Assembly (NCBI GenBank): GCA_963764825.1
Contig: CAVXUA010000016.1
Span: 310,001-374,000 of the forward strand
Direction of reading: 5' to 3'
DNA length: 64,000 nt
From: JAZGGS01 sp963764825
GTDB lineage: Bacteria > Bacteroidota > Ignavibacteria > Ignavibacteriales > Ignavibacteriaceae
Below are positions 39,154-49,911 of the stretch, piece by piece. The translations under genes and the position numbers were made by a program. The notes beneath the pieces are model-generated. The model saw only the letters and a program-made list of their open reading frames with translations. It searched no databases and had not been told where the DNA came from. How positions within the stretch are numbered: position 1 is the first letter of the stretch; every line of letters starts with the position of its first letter.

Positions 39154-40377
39154 ATGTTTTTTCCCTGGTTTATAGCTAAGAAGTTTATCTTTTCCAAAAA
39201 AGATTCCCGTTTTATAAATTTTATTTCGGCAATTTCAGTTGTTGGAATTGCGCTTGGAGTTGCTACGCTGGTTATTGCGCTCTCAGTTTTAAATGGATTT
39301 GAACAAACCATCACAAATAAAATTGTTGATTTCGATTCGCATATTAAAATCACATCGTATCGCAATATTCTTCCCGATCATTCTAAAATTATTCCAGAAT
39401 TGGAGGAATACTTAAAAGATTTCTCTCCTGACATAATCCCGTTTGCATCAAAGCTTGTTATTGTAAGCAGTAAAAAACGAAAAGAGGGATTAAACCTGAT
39501 TGGGATAGAGGCGGGTGGAGAAACTCCCGGGCTAATCAGAAATATTACAAAGGGTAGATTTATTTTACTAGGATGGCGATGAGAAAACAATTGTAATAGG
39601 ACAAAAATTAGCAGATAAACTTTTTATTGATGTTGGTGATAAGATTACGGTTTTTGCACTTAAAAATGATCGTATTCCGACACCTGAAGACTTCCAAACA
39701 TCGATAGGTTTACTGTTGCTGGAATATTTGAAAGCGGTATGGCTAAATACGATGATGCTTATGCTTACATCTCTTTGAAAGAAGCGCAGGAATTATTCAG
39801 CATTGGAGATAATATAACCGGTTACGATATTAAGCTTGGTAACATTTCCAAAATTGATAGTCTTACAAGATATCTTGGAAAAAAACTTCGCTACCCTCAT
39901 GCAGTGCACGATCAATATTACCAGGTACATAGAAATATTTTCACATGGATCGAATTGCAGAAAAAACCTATCCCTATTGTACTCGCGTTAATTATTCTTG
40001 TTGCAGTTTTTAATATAATCGGCACATTATTGATGATTGTGCTTGAAAAAACAAACGCGGTTGGAATTTTAAAATCCGTTGGAGCCAAACGAAGACAGGT
40101 TGTACTAATATTTCTTTTACAGGGAATTGTACTTGGTATTGTTGGAATTCTGTTAGGCAATGCGCTTGCAATTGTTTTAATGGAAATCCAGCTAAATTTA
40201 ATGTAATAACGCTCCCCTCCTCTGTTTATTTTATGTCAACTGTTCCATTACTTCTATCAGCCGATACTATTTATACTTGTTTCGGTAATTACTTTTCTGC
40301 TTTGCATAACTGCTTCGGTTATTCCAAGTTTTATTGCATCAAGGATAAAACCAATATCTTCGTTGAGGTTTGGCTGA
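39154..40377 (+). CDS. LolC-like ABC transporter permease, three frame breaks
   Basis: From ATG 39154 (FFPWFIAKKFIFSKKDSRFINFISAISVVGIALGVATLVI, the standard opening) the frames continue DGDEKTIVIGQKLADKLF, VAGIFESGMAKYDDAYAYI, a FtsX domain with LIILVAVFNIIGTLLMIVLEK and GILKSVGA, and SADTIFILVSVITFLL ending SRIKPISSLRFG at 40377. About 405 residues with four membrane helices. LolC/LolE with LolD pull lipoproteins from the inner membrane for delivery to the outer membrane. Breaks lie near 39570, 39700 and 40200-40270. Confidence 0.82.
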
Positions 40378-41611
40378 TGAGTTTTGAATCATTTATTGCA
40401 AAAAGGTATTTACTTTCTAAGCATAAGATTTAATTTTATAACAATAATTTCTTTTATTTCGATTACGGGAATTACTATTGGTGTTGCGGCGCTTATTGTC
40501 ATCCTCTCTGTTTTCAACGGTTTCGGCAGTCTTGTTTCCGGTTTCCTTATGAATCTCGATCCTCATATTAGAATTGAAGCAACTTCTATTGAAGGCGAGG
40601 AAGGGATGGACAAAGTTCCTGATATTCTAGAAGAAATTAAGGAAGTTGAATATTACTCTCCTTTTGTTGATGGTAAAGTGCTCGCTTATAATAAAGGAAT
40701 AACGCAGGTTGTAAATATTAAAGGAATAACCGGTAGAAGCAGCAAAGAACTTAAATAAACTAGAAGAATCCATATTATTTGGCAATGCTGATCTTAAAGA
40801 TAAAGGAAGAACCGGAAGCATCGTTATCGGAATTCAATTGGCTGACAGGATGCAGACACTTGAAGATGATACTTTAACATTAATATCCCCCGTTGGGATT
40901 GAGCGTGCATTAACTCAGCTATCTATGCCTAATACAAAGCAATTCGTGGTTGGCGGAATTTTTAGTTCTGATAATAATGATTATGATGCAGCCTATATTT
41001 TTTCAAACCTTGTTTCAGCTCAGCAATTGCTTGGTTATAAAAAATCTGTGCAGGGTTATGAAGCACGACTTGGTAATATTGATGATGCCTTCCGGGTTAA
41101 AGAAATTATTCAATCAAAATTGGATGAAGCAAATTTCAGCATAAACACCTGGTACGATTTTCACCAGGAATTATATTCCGTTATGCAGATAGAGAGATGG
41201 ACGGCTTACATAATTCTTTCATTAATAATTGCTGTTGCAACTTTTAATATTCTTGGTTCACTTTCTATGTCTGTTATCGAAAAGAAAAGAGATATCGGCA
41301 TAATGCGCGCGATGGGTGTAAATGAAAAATCAATTTTAAGAATTTTTATGTTTGAAGGTTTGCTGATCGGTTTTATCGGAACTTTGCTGGGAGTTATAAT
41401 TGGTTACATTATTTGTTATTTGCAGATTAAGTATAACCTTTACCCGCTTAATCCAGCACAGTATAAAGTTGATTCGCTCCCGCTTGAAATAAGAATTTCG
41501 GATTTCTTTTTTATAAGCGGTGCAGCAATGCTTCTTTCATTTTTTGCATCACTTTATCCTGCTAAGCGCGCTGCAAAAGTAAATGCAATTGAAGCAATAA
41601 AATGGGAATAG
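40377..41611 (+). CDS. LolE-like ABC transporter permease, two frame breaks
   Basis: Starts at ATG 40377 inside the previous stop (TGATG). MSFESFIAKRYLLSKHK joins to RFNFITIISFISITGITIGVAALI, then a periplasmic domain, a second break near 40757 (SKELNKLEESILFGN), and an intact C-terminal part with SLIIAVATFNILGSLSMSVIEKKRDIGIMRAMG and ASLYPAKRAAKVNAIEAIKWE. About 410 residues, paralogous to the preceding gene. The paired permeases suggest a heteromeric LolCDE-type complex with the ATPase at 41664. Confidence 0.83.
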
Positions 41612-41663
41612 TATCAATTAGAAATTAGAATTATCAATTATAAATTGTAAATTAAAAAACATT

Positions 41664-42353
41664 ATGAGTGAAGTAATTCTTAAAGCGGAAAATATTTATA
41701 AGTCATTTAAGACTGTTAAAAAAGTAAGTCTCGAAATTCTGAAAGGAATTTCTTTGGAAATTGAGCCGGAGAAAATTACCGTGATTGTTGGAGCAAGCGG
41801 GGCTGGTAAAAGTACTTTACTTCACTTACTTGGAGCTTTAGACAGACCGGACAGCGGAGAAGTTTTTTATGAAAATAATAATATCTTTAATCTTTCCGAT
41901 GAACGGCTTGCAAAATTCCGTAATAAGAATATTGGTTTTATTTTTCAGTTCCATCATCTTTTGCCGGAATTTACAGCATTAGAAAACGTTGCAATCCCAC
42001 AGATGATAAACGGAACATCTTTAAAAGATGCTTCTGAAAAAAGTAAAGAGTTACTTGAAACTGTTGGCTTAAGTGAAAGAGCGGAACACAAACCTGCCGA
42101 ACTTTCCGGCGGAGAACAGCAGAGAATTGCAGTTGCCAGAGCTCTGGCAAATAATCCGCAAATTATTTTTGCCGATGAACCTACAGGTAATCTTGATTCT
42201 GCAAACAGCGATGCGATACATAAACTAATTGTTGAACTTAAAGAGAAGTACAACAAAACTTTTGTAATTGTTACACACAACCAGAACCTTGTAGAGCTTG
42301 CAGATAAAGTTTTTGAGATTAAGGATGGAAAACTAATCTCAAAAAATATATAG
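41664..42353 (+). CDS. lolD: LolD-like ABC transporter ATP-binding protein
   Basis: A protein of 229 residues with Walker A GASGAGKST, the Q-loop FQFHHLLPEFTALENV, signature LSGGEQQRIAVARAL, Walker B IIFADEP and the switch His in VTHNQ. The FHHLLPEFTALENVA stretch is typical of the LolD/MacB branch. It powers the two upstream permeases for lipoprotein release. Intact. The 42360-42570 stretch that follows holds the frame-broken start of the next gene. Confidence 0.9.
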   Translation: MSEVILKAENIYKSFKTVKKVSLEILKGISLEIEPEKITVIVGASGAGKSTLLHLLGALDRPDSGEVFYENNNIFNLSDERLAKFRNKNIGFIFQFHHLLPEFTALENVAIPQMINGTSLKDASEKSKELLETVGLSERAEHKPAELSGGEQQRIAVARALANNPQIIFADEPTGNLDSANSDAIHKLIVELKEKYNKTFVIVTHNQNLVELADKVFEIKDGKLISKNI

Positions 42354-42570
42354 GTTTATCTCTCTTTCATTTACTTTAGGGATTAAATTTCTTACCTTGA
42401 TTTAAGTAATTATATCATTTCCAAATAATTACGGGGTGCTGAAAGTGATAATTGTTAGATTTAATTACAATACTCATCTTGGGTGCTTATATTCCATTCT
42501 GGTTTACCCTGCCAAACAGATTTTTGGGTGCATCACAGTTTAGATTATAAAATTAATAGTCTACAAAAAA

Positions 42571-44352
42571 GTGTTGACTGGCACTTTTTATGTTGCTTCA
42601 GATACATCTATACTCAAATCGTCTGATTATGGTTCATCGTGGGAGGTTATTTATACAACTCCTCATCCTTGCTCAGGATGGACCAGGCTTGATTTATTTT
42701 CAAATAAAAATTATTTGTCTGTAGATAAGCTAATTGTTCTGCAGCAGGGTTGTCAATATTTTCCTCCAATTATTTCGCTGGATGGAGGAAATACTTGGAC
42801 TGAATTTACAGTTCTAGAGGTAATGAGAGATGCAGCAATAAATTCTTTTGGAGATATCTATGTAGTTTCTGACACAGCTTTATACTTAACAACTGATGAC
42901 GGAATCACTTGGCAGACTGTAAATGTTCCAATTCTAGAAGAAGATGAACATTTCCGAAAATTGGACATTGATACACTTAACACACTCTATATTTCAAAGG
43001 GAGGCACAGTATATGTTCCTCCTTACTATCTTAGTGGTGAACGGATTTATAGATCTATAAATTATGGCCAAGATTGGAATGCTATTCTTGGGACAGGAGG
43101 AGGACCGGGTTATGCTTATAGTTCTATGTTTAATATTGCCAAAGGTGACCTCTTTGCATCGCATAATAGTTCTATAGAAACTCAACATTATTTTAATGGA
43201 ACTATAAAAGTATACCCCTTTAACCAGGTAAATTCAGCTTATATAACTTCTGTTAGAAATATATATGTAGCGAGGAGTATATATGGAATTCAAGTCAGTT
43301 ATAATAACGGAGCTAACTGGAACGATGAAAATTCTGGCCTCAGTTCCACAAACACACGATCAATTGTATCTGATACTTTAGGATATTTGTATACCTCAAC
43401 TGGAAACGGAATCTATAAAAGTAACTTTAGTTCTCATCCGATTTTTGATAGTAAAACACATATTATAAACAACACAAAAATTGGTGATACGACTTTTTCA
43501 GAAATAGAAATTATTAATCCATTTTCTTTCGATATTGAAATTGATTCAATGATGAGTATTTCTACTAACTTTTATATTGCTGATATAAAAAACAATACGA
43601 TCCCATCTTTAGATAGTATAAAAGCAACTGTTGGTTTTATTCCAGATACAAGTGGTACTTTTACAACTCATATAAATCTATATTCTGAGCTAATAAATGC
43701 GAGATTAAGAGTTGCGGGGTATTCAAATCTCCCCATATCAGAAACTATTCCCGTTGATTTACTTCAATTTACTATGGTGCATGTGGACTCATTTAAAACC
43801 AAGAATGTCAGAGTATTAAATGAATCTCTAAATAATTTACGAGTAGATTCAATTAAATTTAAGATTGGCACTAATTATCGTTGTCGAGATATTACATTTC
43901 CATTGATAATTGAAACAAACAACACAGCCAGCATCCCCGTAACATTTAGTCCTACAGCTAACGGACCATTTGTGGACAGCATATTTATCTATAGTTATTC
44001 AAGTACAGAAGTGAACCGCTTAAGTTTAAATGGTTCAGGCTTCTCTATAACTATAGATCCGGATACAACTGAAACAGATCCTATACCAGAATCGTACTCT
44101 TTGAGACAAAACTATCCAAACCCATTTAATGCTGGAACAACTGTCGAGTATGATCTTCCGAATGATGGATTTATAAGTATACTAATTTATGATGTTTTAG
44201 GAAATGAAGTTGCGACTTTAGTTAACGAAGAAAAACCTGCAGGTAGTTATGAGTTTGAATGGAACGCTTCAAATTTACCAAGTGGGATCTATTTCTACAG
44301 GATGAGAGCGAAAGAGTTTGTAAACACTAAAAAGTTAATTCTTTTAAAATAA
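42571..44352 (+). CDS. Secreted protein with T9SS sorting domain and propeller-like repeats, start uncertain
   Basis: 593 residues in the open frame, but the family start lies upstream. In 42440-42570 other frames give LITILILGAYIPFW (possible signal) and HHSLDYKINSLQKS, which join on, so one or two breaks are likely there. The N-terminal half has Asp-box-like turns (KSSDYGSSWE, SLDGGNTWTE, TTDDGITWQT, SINYGQDWNA), a beta-propeller as in photosystem-stability or sialidase-like proteins. The middle is Ig-like. The end is a T9SS domain: NYPNPFNAGTTVEY, IYDVLGNEVATL, SGIYFYRM, NTKKLILLK. Exported and surface-attached; function unknown. Confidence 0.8.
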   Translation: MLTGTFYVASDTSILKSSDYGSSWEVIYTTPHPCSGWTRLDLFSNKNYLSVDKLIVLQQGCQYFPPIISLDGGNTWTEFTVLEVMRDAAINSFGDIYVVSDTALYLTTDDGITWQTVNVPILEEDEHFRKLDIDTLNTLYISKGGTVYVPPYYLSGERIYRSINYGQDWNAILGTGGGPGYAYSSMFNIAKGDLFASHNSSIETQHYFNGTIKVYPFNQVNSAYITSVRNIYVARSIYGIQVSYNNGANWNDENSGLSSTNTRSIVSDTLGYLYTSTGNGIYKSNFSSHPIFDSKTHIINNTKIGDTTFSEIEIINPFSFDIEIDSMMSISTNFYIADIKNNTIPSLDSIKATVGFIPDTSGTFTTHINLYSELINARLRVAGYSNLPISETIPVDLLQFTMVHVDSFKTKNVRVLNESLNNLRVDSIKFKIGTNYRCRDITFPLIIETNNTASIPVTFSPTANGPFVDSIFIYSYSSTEVNRLSLNGSGFSITIDPDTTETDPIPESYSLRQNYPNPFNAGTTVEYDLPNDGFISILIYDVLGNEVATLVNEEKPAGSYEFEWNASNLPSGIYFYRMRAKEFVNTKKLILLK

Positions 44353-44360
44353 AAGAATTT

Positions 44361-45869
44361 TTATTTCAGATTACCCAGATACTCAAACATCAACCTAACA
44401 CCAAATCCTGTCATATAAGTATTGGTATAGTTATTTAAATCGTGTGCTGTTGCGGGTCCTGCAATATCAATATGCGCCCAGGGAATATCTTTATCGACAA
44501 AATTCTCTAAAAACTTAGCAGCAGTAATTGAACCACCCCATCTTCCGCCGTCATTAGCAACATCAGCCACTTTGCTTTCATTATCCTTATGATACTCATC
44601 CCACATAGGCATCCGCCATACGCGGTCGTAGGTATTTGCTCCGGCAGTGTTAAGATCTTTTGCAAGTTCATCATTTTTGGTGAACAAACCTGCAGCATTT
44701 TGCCCTAATGCAACAACGCAGGCACCGGTTAAGGTTGCAAAATCAATAATTTCATTAGGTTTTAATTTGGAAGCATAATCGAGTGCATCAGCAAGTATCA
44801 TTCTTCCTTCTGCATCGGTATGCCCAACTTCAATTGTTTTACCGGAAGCGGTTTTTACTACATCACCAACGCGCATTGCTTCACCTGAAATCATATTCTC
44901 TGCAGCTGGAATAATTCCAGTTATGTCAACCGGCAGTTTAGCTTTGGATGCAGCCAGCAAAGTACCTGCAACAACTGCAGCTCCTGACATATCACCTTTC
45001 ATTTCCTTCATTCCTGCAGGAGGTTTAACACATACTCCGCCAGTATCAAAGGTAACGCCTTTGCCAACCAGAGCAACTTTTTTTAGCTTACGTTTTTTAC
45101 TTTTTACAGGAGGTTTATATTTGAGAATTATAAATCTCGGTTTGGCTGTACTTCCCTTTCCTACTGCCAGCAATCCGCCCATTTTTCTACGTTTACATTC
45201 TGCATCATCAAAAACTGTAACCCTTACGCCAGTTCCTGCAAACATCGATTTCACTTTCTTTGCAAGCTCAAACGGTCTTAAAGAAGATGCTGGTTCGTTT
45301 TGTAGATCTTTAGTAAAGTTAACGCCTTGCATTAAGTTGTTTGCATTTTTAATAGCAATTTTTAACAGCTTTTCATTATCAGCATAAAAGAAAACAGAAA
45401 GATCTTTCGGTTTACTTTTATTTTCTTTGAATTTATCAAATGTATAATTTCCTAACAGCAACCCTTCTGCAAATGTCTGGTAATAATAAAGTTCGCTGCT
45501 AAAATATTTTTTAACTGCTTTATAACCCGGAATAAATATGTGAAGGTTTTTAAGTTCTTCTTTACTTAAGCTTTTTATTAAGCCCGCAAGATGATTGCGA
45601 AAATAATCGGATGAGAATTTATCATCCACTTTAACTTTAGATAATATAAGTGCATCCGGTTTCCCTTCAGGTTTTGTAATTCTTATTTCTGATCCATTCT
45701 TAACCAGGAAATTTTTTCTTTGAAGTTTTGATAATCTTAGATGAAAAACTTTTTCAAGACTAAAAAAACTTTTCTCAAGATTCTTCTCATCAATCATATA
45801 TTTTAAACTGATTGATAAAGGTTTGTATAAAATCTTTTTTCCACCCGATTTAATATTTAGCTTAAACAT
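44361..45869 (-). CDS. Leucyl aminopeptidase (M17)
   Basis: A protein of 502 residues. The C-terminal catalytic domain has GKGVTFDTGGVCVKPP, MKGDMSGAAVV and HTDAEGRMILADALDYA, the two-metal site of M17 enzymes. The usual NTDAEGR reads HTDAEGR here, a small deviation next to the metal ligands. It removes N-terminal residues from peptides in the cytosol. It ends eight bases from the convergent T9SS gene and starts one base after nrnA on the minus strand, so the two share a transcript. Confidence 0.9.
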   Translation of the reverse strand: MFKLNIKSGGKKILYKPLSISLKYMIDEKNLEKSFFSLEKVFHLRLSKLQRKNFLVKNGSEIRITKPEGKPDALILSKVKVDDKFSSDYFRNHLAGLIKSLSKEELKNLHIFIPGYKAVKKYFSSELYYYQTFAEGLLLGNYTFDKFKENKSKPKDLSVFFYADNEKLLKIAIKNANNLMQGVNFTKDLQNEPASSLRPFELAKKVKSMFAGTGVRVTVFDDAECKRRKMGGLLAVGKGSTAKPRFIILKYKPPVKSKKRKLKKVALVGKGVTFDTGGVCVKPPAGMKEMKGDMSGAAVVAGTLLAASKAKLPVDITGIIPAAENMISGEAMRVGDVVKTASGKTIEVGHTDAEGRMILADALDYASKLKPNEIIDFATLTGACVVALGQNAAGLFTKNDELAKDLNTAGANTYDRVWRMPMWDEYHKDNESKVADVANDGGRWGGSITAAKFLENFVDKDIPWAHIDIAGPATAHDLNNYTNTYMTGFGVRLMFEYLGNLK

Positions 45870-45870
45870 T

Positions 45871-46869
45871 TTACTCCTGAGAATGATTATTTATATAAAA
45901 TTCTGCTCTTTCTAAAATTTTAGGAAGCATATCTTCCAATCGTGAGTCGTGCATCCTTACACCTGCAGCGTTAGTGTGCCCGCCGCCGTTAAATTCTTTT
46001 GCAAGTTCGTTCACAAGAATATTTCCCTTTGATCTTAAACTTACTTTAAACCCATCTTCATGTTCAATGAAAAGCATACCAAGCACCACATTTTCTACTG
46101 TAAGAGAATGTTCCACAATATTATCAGTATCGCTTTCGATTGCGTCAACTTCTTTAAAATCTTTCTGGGTGATTATCATGTAACTTATTTTACCGTTGCC
46201 AATCACCTTCATCGAGCTTAAAGCTTTTCCAAAAATCTTTAACTTATTCAGTTTGTTCTCATCATAAATTTCACCATAAATTTTAATCGGGTCCACATTG
46301 TAATCAAGCAAGTCTGCAATTATTCTATGCAGTTCTGCATTCGTTCTTTCAAATCTGAATGAGCCGGTATCAGTCATTATAGCTGCGTAAAGAGGATTGG
46401 CAATTTCGCTGTTAAGCTCAGCAATTTTTGTCTGTTTTATAAAATCATAAATAATATGTCCTGTTGCAGAGTAATCAGTTCCAACAAAATGATGGTCAAA
46501 AGAGTTCCCCGCATCCTGGTGATGATCAATGCAGATCTTAAGAGTTGTTGATTTCTCAAATGCTTCCTGCATACTTACGAGTCTATCTGTCTTGTTAAAA
46601 TCAAGTGCTACAAGAACATCCGATATATCGAAAAGCACATCGTGTTTATCTTTTTCATATTTTTCAATCTTTTTATCAGGATCCAAAAACAGAAGATTAT
46701 AAGGCATCGCGCTATGATTAATAATTCTAACTTCCTTACCTAATTGTGTTAGAATATTATACATAGCAATTTCAGAACCAACTGCATCTGCATCAGGATT
46801 TACATGTGTACTAAGTAAAAAGGATTTATTCTCTGTAAGAATTTTTTCCAGCTTTTTATAATCTATCAT
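45871..46869 (-). CDS. nrnA: DHH-family oligoribonuclease/pAp phosphatase
   Basis: A protein of 332 residues of the DHH/DHHA1 family with STHVNPDADAVGSEI, the DHH core ICIDHHQDAGN, DTGSFRFERT and the C-terminal GGGHTNAAGVRM. NrnA enzymes degrade nanoRNA and convert pAp to AMP. It heads a two-gene unit with leucyl aminopeptidase. Just upstream is the terminator of korAB (46888-46907). Confidence 0.9.
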   Translation of the reverse strand: MIDYKKLEKILTENKSFLLSTHVNPDADAVGSEIAMYNILTQLGKEVRIINHSAMPYNLLFLDPDKKIEKYEKDKHDVLFDISDVLVALDFNKTDRLVSMQEAFEKSTTLKICIDHHQDAGNSFDHHFVGTDYSATGHIIYDFIKQTKIAELNSEIANPLYAAIMTDTGSFRFERTNAELHRIIADLLDYNVDPIKIYGEIYDENKLNKLKIFGKALSSMKVIGNGKISYMIITQKDFKEVDAIESDTDNIVEHSLTVENVVLGMLFIEHEDGFKVSLRSKGNILVNELAKEFNGGGHTNAAGVRMHDSRLEDMLPKILERAEFYINNHSQE

Positions 46870-46887
46870 AATATAAAAAATAAAGAA

Positions 46888-46907
46888 GGGCTTGCAGTTA
46901 CAAGCCC
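46888..46907 (-). terminator. Rho-independent terminator after korB
   Basis: GGGCTTG pairs with CAAGCCC around a 6-nt loop, followed on the minus strand by TTCTTTATTTTTTATA. It lies about 40 bases past the korB stop at 46946. Confidence 0.8.
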
Positions 46908-46945
46908 TGAAAATAGAATTTTAATGAATTTATTTTGAAATCTAA

Positions 46946-47986
46946 TTAATTAACTTCCCACGTATTTGGTCCCTTAATTGTTTTTTCTAAATCGCCCTTA
47001 CCCTTTTTCTCTGTAATACCGTTAATCTGTCTTTCAATTCCTGCATCATAGGTTTCCTTTGAGTACTCTCTGAAAATACCTATCGGAGTGGGAAATCCAG
47101 GTAAGTAATCCATCTGTGCGAGTATTGTTCCGGAAACCGGGCTTTCATCAAGTTCATTATGAATCCACAAATCATCTTTAGAATATTTACCGTTTGAAAT
47201 ATCAACAACTACTGGTTTCAAACCATCAAGTTTAATTCCTTTATCTGCATTCTTACCGAACACCATTGGTTTATCTTGTTCCAAAATTAGTACGTTGTCA
47301 TCTTTAGTACCTTTTTCAGTAAGAAGCGAAAAAACACCATCGTTAAAAATATTACAGTTCTGGAAAATCTCTATAAATGCTAAACCTTTGTGTTTTCCTG
47401 CTCGCTTCAGCATTTCCTGTAAGTGTTTTGGACTTCTATCTATAGATCTTGCTATAAAAGTTGCGTCGGCACCCAGCGCAAGCGCAACGGGATCAAACGG
47501 GTAATCAACACTTCCATAAGGAGTAGTTTTAGTTACTTTACCTTTTTCTGATGTTGGAGAATACTGTCCTTTAGTTAAGCCATAAATCCTGTTATTAAAT
47601 AAAAGAACTTTTATATCAATATTTTTTCTGCAGGCATGTATAAAATGATTACCGCCGATACTTAACAGATCACCGTCACCTGTAGCAACCCAAACGGATA
47701 GTTCGGGGTTTGCAACTTTAACACCCGTTGCAATTGTTGTAGCTCTACCGTGAATTCCATGAATTCCGTAAGTATCCATATAATATGGAAAACGACTGGA
47801 GCACCCGATGCCTGAAACCCAAACAACATTTTCCTTGGAAGTTTCTATAATTTCAGGGAAGCTACGCTGAACCTGTGCGAGAATTGAATAATCTCCACAA
47901 CCCGGGCACCATCGTACATCCTGGTCAGTTGCAAAATCTTTTGCAGTTAATTTTTGTGTTTTCACTTGTTCACTATTTGCCATCAT
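46946..47986 (-). CDS. korB: 2-oxoacid:ferredoxin oxidoreductase beta subunit
   Basis: A protein of 346 residues with QDVRWCPGCGDYSILAQVQ and SGIGCSSRFPYYMDTYG (cluster and TPP side) and GDGDLLSIGGNHFIHACRKN, the thiamine-diphosphate/Mg motif. It partners with the alpha chain at 47973-49826, overlapping it by 14 bp. The pair oxidises 2-oxoglutarate (or another 2-oxoacid) with ferredoxin, or runs in reverse to fix CO2 in the reductive TCA cycle. Substrate choice between 2-oxoglutarate and pyruvate is inferred from the KorA-like fusion in the partner. Confidence 0.9.
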   Translation of the reverse strand: MMANSEQVKTQKLTAKDFATDQDVRWCPGCGDYSILAQVQRSFPEIIETSKENVVWVSGIGCSSRFPYYMDTYGIHGIHGRATTIATGVKVANPELSVWVATGDGDLLSIGGNHFIHACRKNIDIKVLLFNNRIYGLTKGQYSPTSEKGKVTKTTPYGSVDYPFDPVALALGADATFIARSIDRSPKHLQEMLKRAGKHKGLAFIEIFQNCNIFNDGVFSLLTEKGTKDDNVLILEQDKPMVFGKNADKGIKLDGLKPVVVDISNGKYSKDDLWIHNELDESPVSGTILAQMDYLPGFPTPIGIFREYSKETYDAGIERQINGITEKKGKGDLEKTIKGPNTWEVN

Positions 47987-49826
47987 TGTCTCCTAAAATT
48001 TCTTTAATCTTTCCTACAATATCCGATACCTTAAACGGTAAACCTCTTACAAGGTTAAACTGCTCAACAGGTATAAGGTATTCACTTCTTATTATTCGTG
48101 CTAACTGCCCGAGATTAATTTCAGGAATTAGAATTGTTTTAAAACGTTTTAATACTTTTTCGGTATTTTTTGGCATAGGATTAAGATATTTTAAATGTGC
48201 CTGCGAAACGTTATAACCTGCTTCCCGCGCATGACTAACAGCATCGAGAATTGTCCCGTATGTTCCACCCCAACCAAGGACGAGAAGTTCACCTTCTTCA
48301 TCTCCATAAACACCCAGATCAGGTATGTCCTGAACAATATTTTGGATTTTCTCAGCTCGAAGTTTAACCATTTTATCATGGTTATCAGGTTCATAATTAA
48401 CATTACCAGTTATGTTTGCTTTTTCCAACCCACCAACTCTGTGTTCCAAATCTGGTGTACCCGGAATTGCCCACGGTCTTGCCAGGTTTTCATCTCTATT
48501 GTAAGGAAAAAACCCTTCCTTATCTGTATGATGTTTTACGTTTATTTCCGGAATTGAATCAACTTCAGGAAGTTTCCATGGCTCTGAACCATTAGCAAGA
48601 TAACCATCAGTAAGTAAGATTACAGGGGTCATATATTTAAGAGCTATCCTTGAAGCTTCAATCGCCATATAGAAGCAATCTCTTGGAGTTCTTGCTGCAA
48701 GTACAGCAACAGGTGCTTCTCCATTTCTACCATAAGTTGCCTGCAAAAGATCTGCCTGCTCGGTTTTTGTTGGCAGCCCGGTACTTGGTCCACCTCGCTG
48801 CACATCAATGACAACAAGTGGAAGCTCTGTCATCACTGCTAAACCTATTGCCTCCGCTTTTAATGCTAAGCCAGGACCGCTGGTAGTTGTAATTGCCAGA
48901 TGTCCTGTAAAAGATGCCCCAATTGCCGATGATATTCCTGCAATTTCATCTTCAGCTTGTAAAGTCTTAACACCAAAATTTTTGTAATTGCTCAAATATT
49001 GTAAAATTTCTGAAGCTGGAGTAATAGGATAAGAACCTAGAAAAAGTGGTAGCCCGCTTTTAACTGATGCTGTTAGAAAACCAAGTGCAGTAGCTTCATT
49101 GCCTGAAATATTTCTATAAGTTCCCTTCGGAAGTTTTGCAGGTTCAACTTTGTACCTTGTAGTAAAAAGCTCAGTCATCTCACCAAAATTAGACCCGGCT
49201 TGAAGTGCCTTTGTATTGGCATCTACAAGATCAGGCTTATTTTTAAATTTTATTTTTATCCAATCTTCTGTGTTCTTAATAGGTCTATTATATAACCAGT
49301 ACATTAAACCAAGAGCAAAAAAGTTTTTGCACCTTGAAATTTCCTTAGGAGTTAAAGGACTTTCTTCTAAAGCATTTGCTGTTAAAGAAGTGATTGGAAC
49401 CTCGTGTAAATCATATCCGCCTAAGCTGCCGTCTTCTAAAGGATTGCTTTCATAGTGAGCCAGCTTCAAATTCTTAATATCAAAAGCATCTGTGTTAACA
49501 ATGATTGTACCGTTCTGTTTCAGCTCACCCAAATTCTTCTTTAGTGCGGCAGGATTCATAGCAACCAGAACATCGGGTGTATCGCCCGGTGTGTGAACAT
49601 CGTTACTACTAAAATGAAGCTGAAAACCACTAACCCCATAAAGTGTTCCGGCAGGGGCTCTTATTTCTGCTGGATAATCAGGCAAAGTATTCAGATCGTT
49701 ACCAATCCACGCTGTTGTATCGCTAAACTGTGTGCCGGTTAACTGCATACCGTCTCCGGAATCGCCGGCAAACCTAACCGTCACATCTTCGAGTTGTTGT
49801 ATTTCCTTTTCTTTAACTTGAGTCAT
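47973..49826 (-). CDS. korA: 2-oxoacid:ferredoxin oxidoreductase alpha subunit (gamma-alpha fusion)
   Basis: A protein of 617 residues. The N-terminal 180 residues are a gamma domain (VRFAGDSGDGMQLTGTQFSD, LVAMNPAALKKNL); residues 230-500 are the alpha domain (SGNEATALGFLTASVKSGL, YPITPASEILQYLS, TTTSGPGLALKAEAIGLA). The ending EEGELLVLGWGGTYGTILDAV is the regulatory domain. The gamma-alpha fusion is the KorA type seen in Bacteroidota, Chlorobi and Actinobacteria. It works with KorB at 46946. Oxygen-sensitive chemistry of this kind fits an anaerobe or microaerophile. Confidence 0.9.
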   Translation of the reverse strand: MTQVKEKEIQQLEDVTVRFAGDSGDGMQLTGTQFSDTTAWIGNDLNTLPDYPAEIRAPAGTLYGVSGFQLHFSSNDVHTPGDTPDVLVAMNPAALKKNLGELKQNGTIIVNTDAFDIKNLKLAHYESNPLEDGSLGGYDLHEVPITSLTANALEESPLTPKEISRCKNFFALGLMYWLYNRPIKNTEDWIKIKFKNKPDLVDANTKALQAGSNFGEMTELFTTRYKVEPAKLPKGTYRNISGNEATALGFLTASVKSGLPLFLGSYPITPASEILQYLSNYKNFGVKTLQAEDEIAGISSAIGASFTGHLAITTTSGPGLALKAEAIGLAVMTELPLVVIDVQRGGPSTGLPTKTEQADLLQATYGRNGEAPVAVLAARTPRDCFYMAIEASRIALKYMTPVILLTDGYLANGSEPWKLPEVDSIPEINVKHHTDKEGFFPYNRDENLARPWAIPGTPDLEHRVGGLEKANITGNVNYEPDNHDKMVKLRAEKIQNIVQDIPDLGVYGDEEGELLVLGWGGTYGTILDAVSHAREAGYNVSQAHLKYLNPMPKNTEKVLKRFKTILIPEINLGQLARIIRSEYLIPVEQFNLVRGLPFKVSDIVGKIKEILGDNDGK

Positions 49827-49911
49827 CTAAATTTCTTTCTACATAAATATTATTATTAATTACTAAACTACTAAGTGTAAACTCTATTATCAATGTGAAA
49901 TAAAATGTCTG

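Noticed and set aside
41612..41663. AT-rich direct repeats between lolE and lolD (AATTAGAAATTAGAATTATCAA region)
   Set aside because: Low-complexity AT sequence with no clear unit or symmetry; no support for a regulatory or mobile role.
44923..45387. Plus-strand open frame of 154 codons
   Set aside because: It is antisense to the leucyl aminopeptidase core, with Ser/Thr/Pro-rich low-complexity translation and no family motif.
48195..48557. Plus-strand open frame of 120 codons
   Set aside because: Antisense shadow of korA; no start signal and no recognisable domain.
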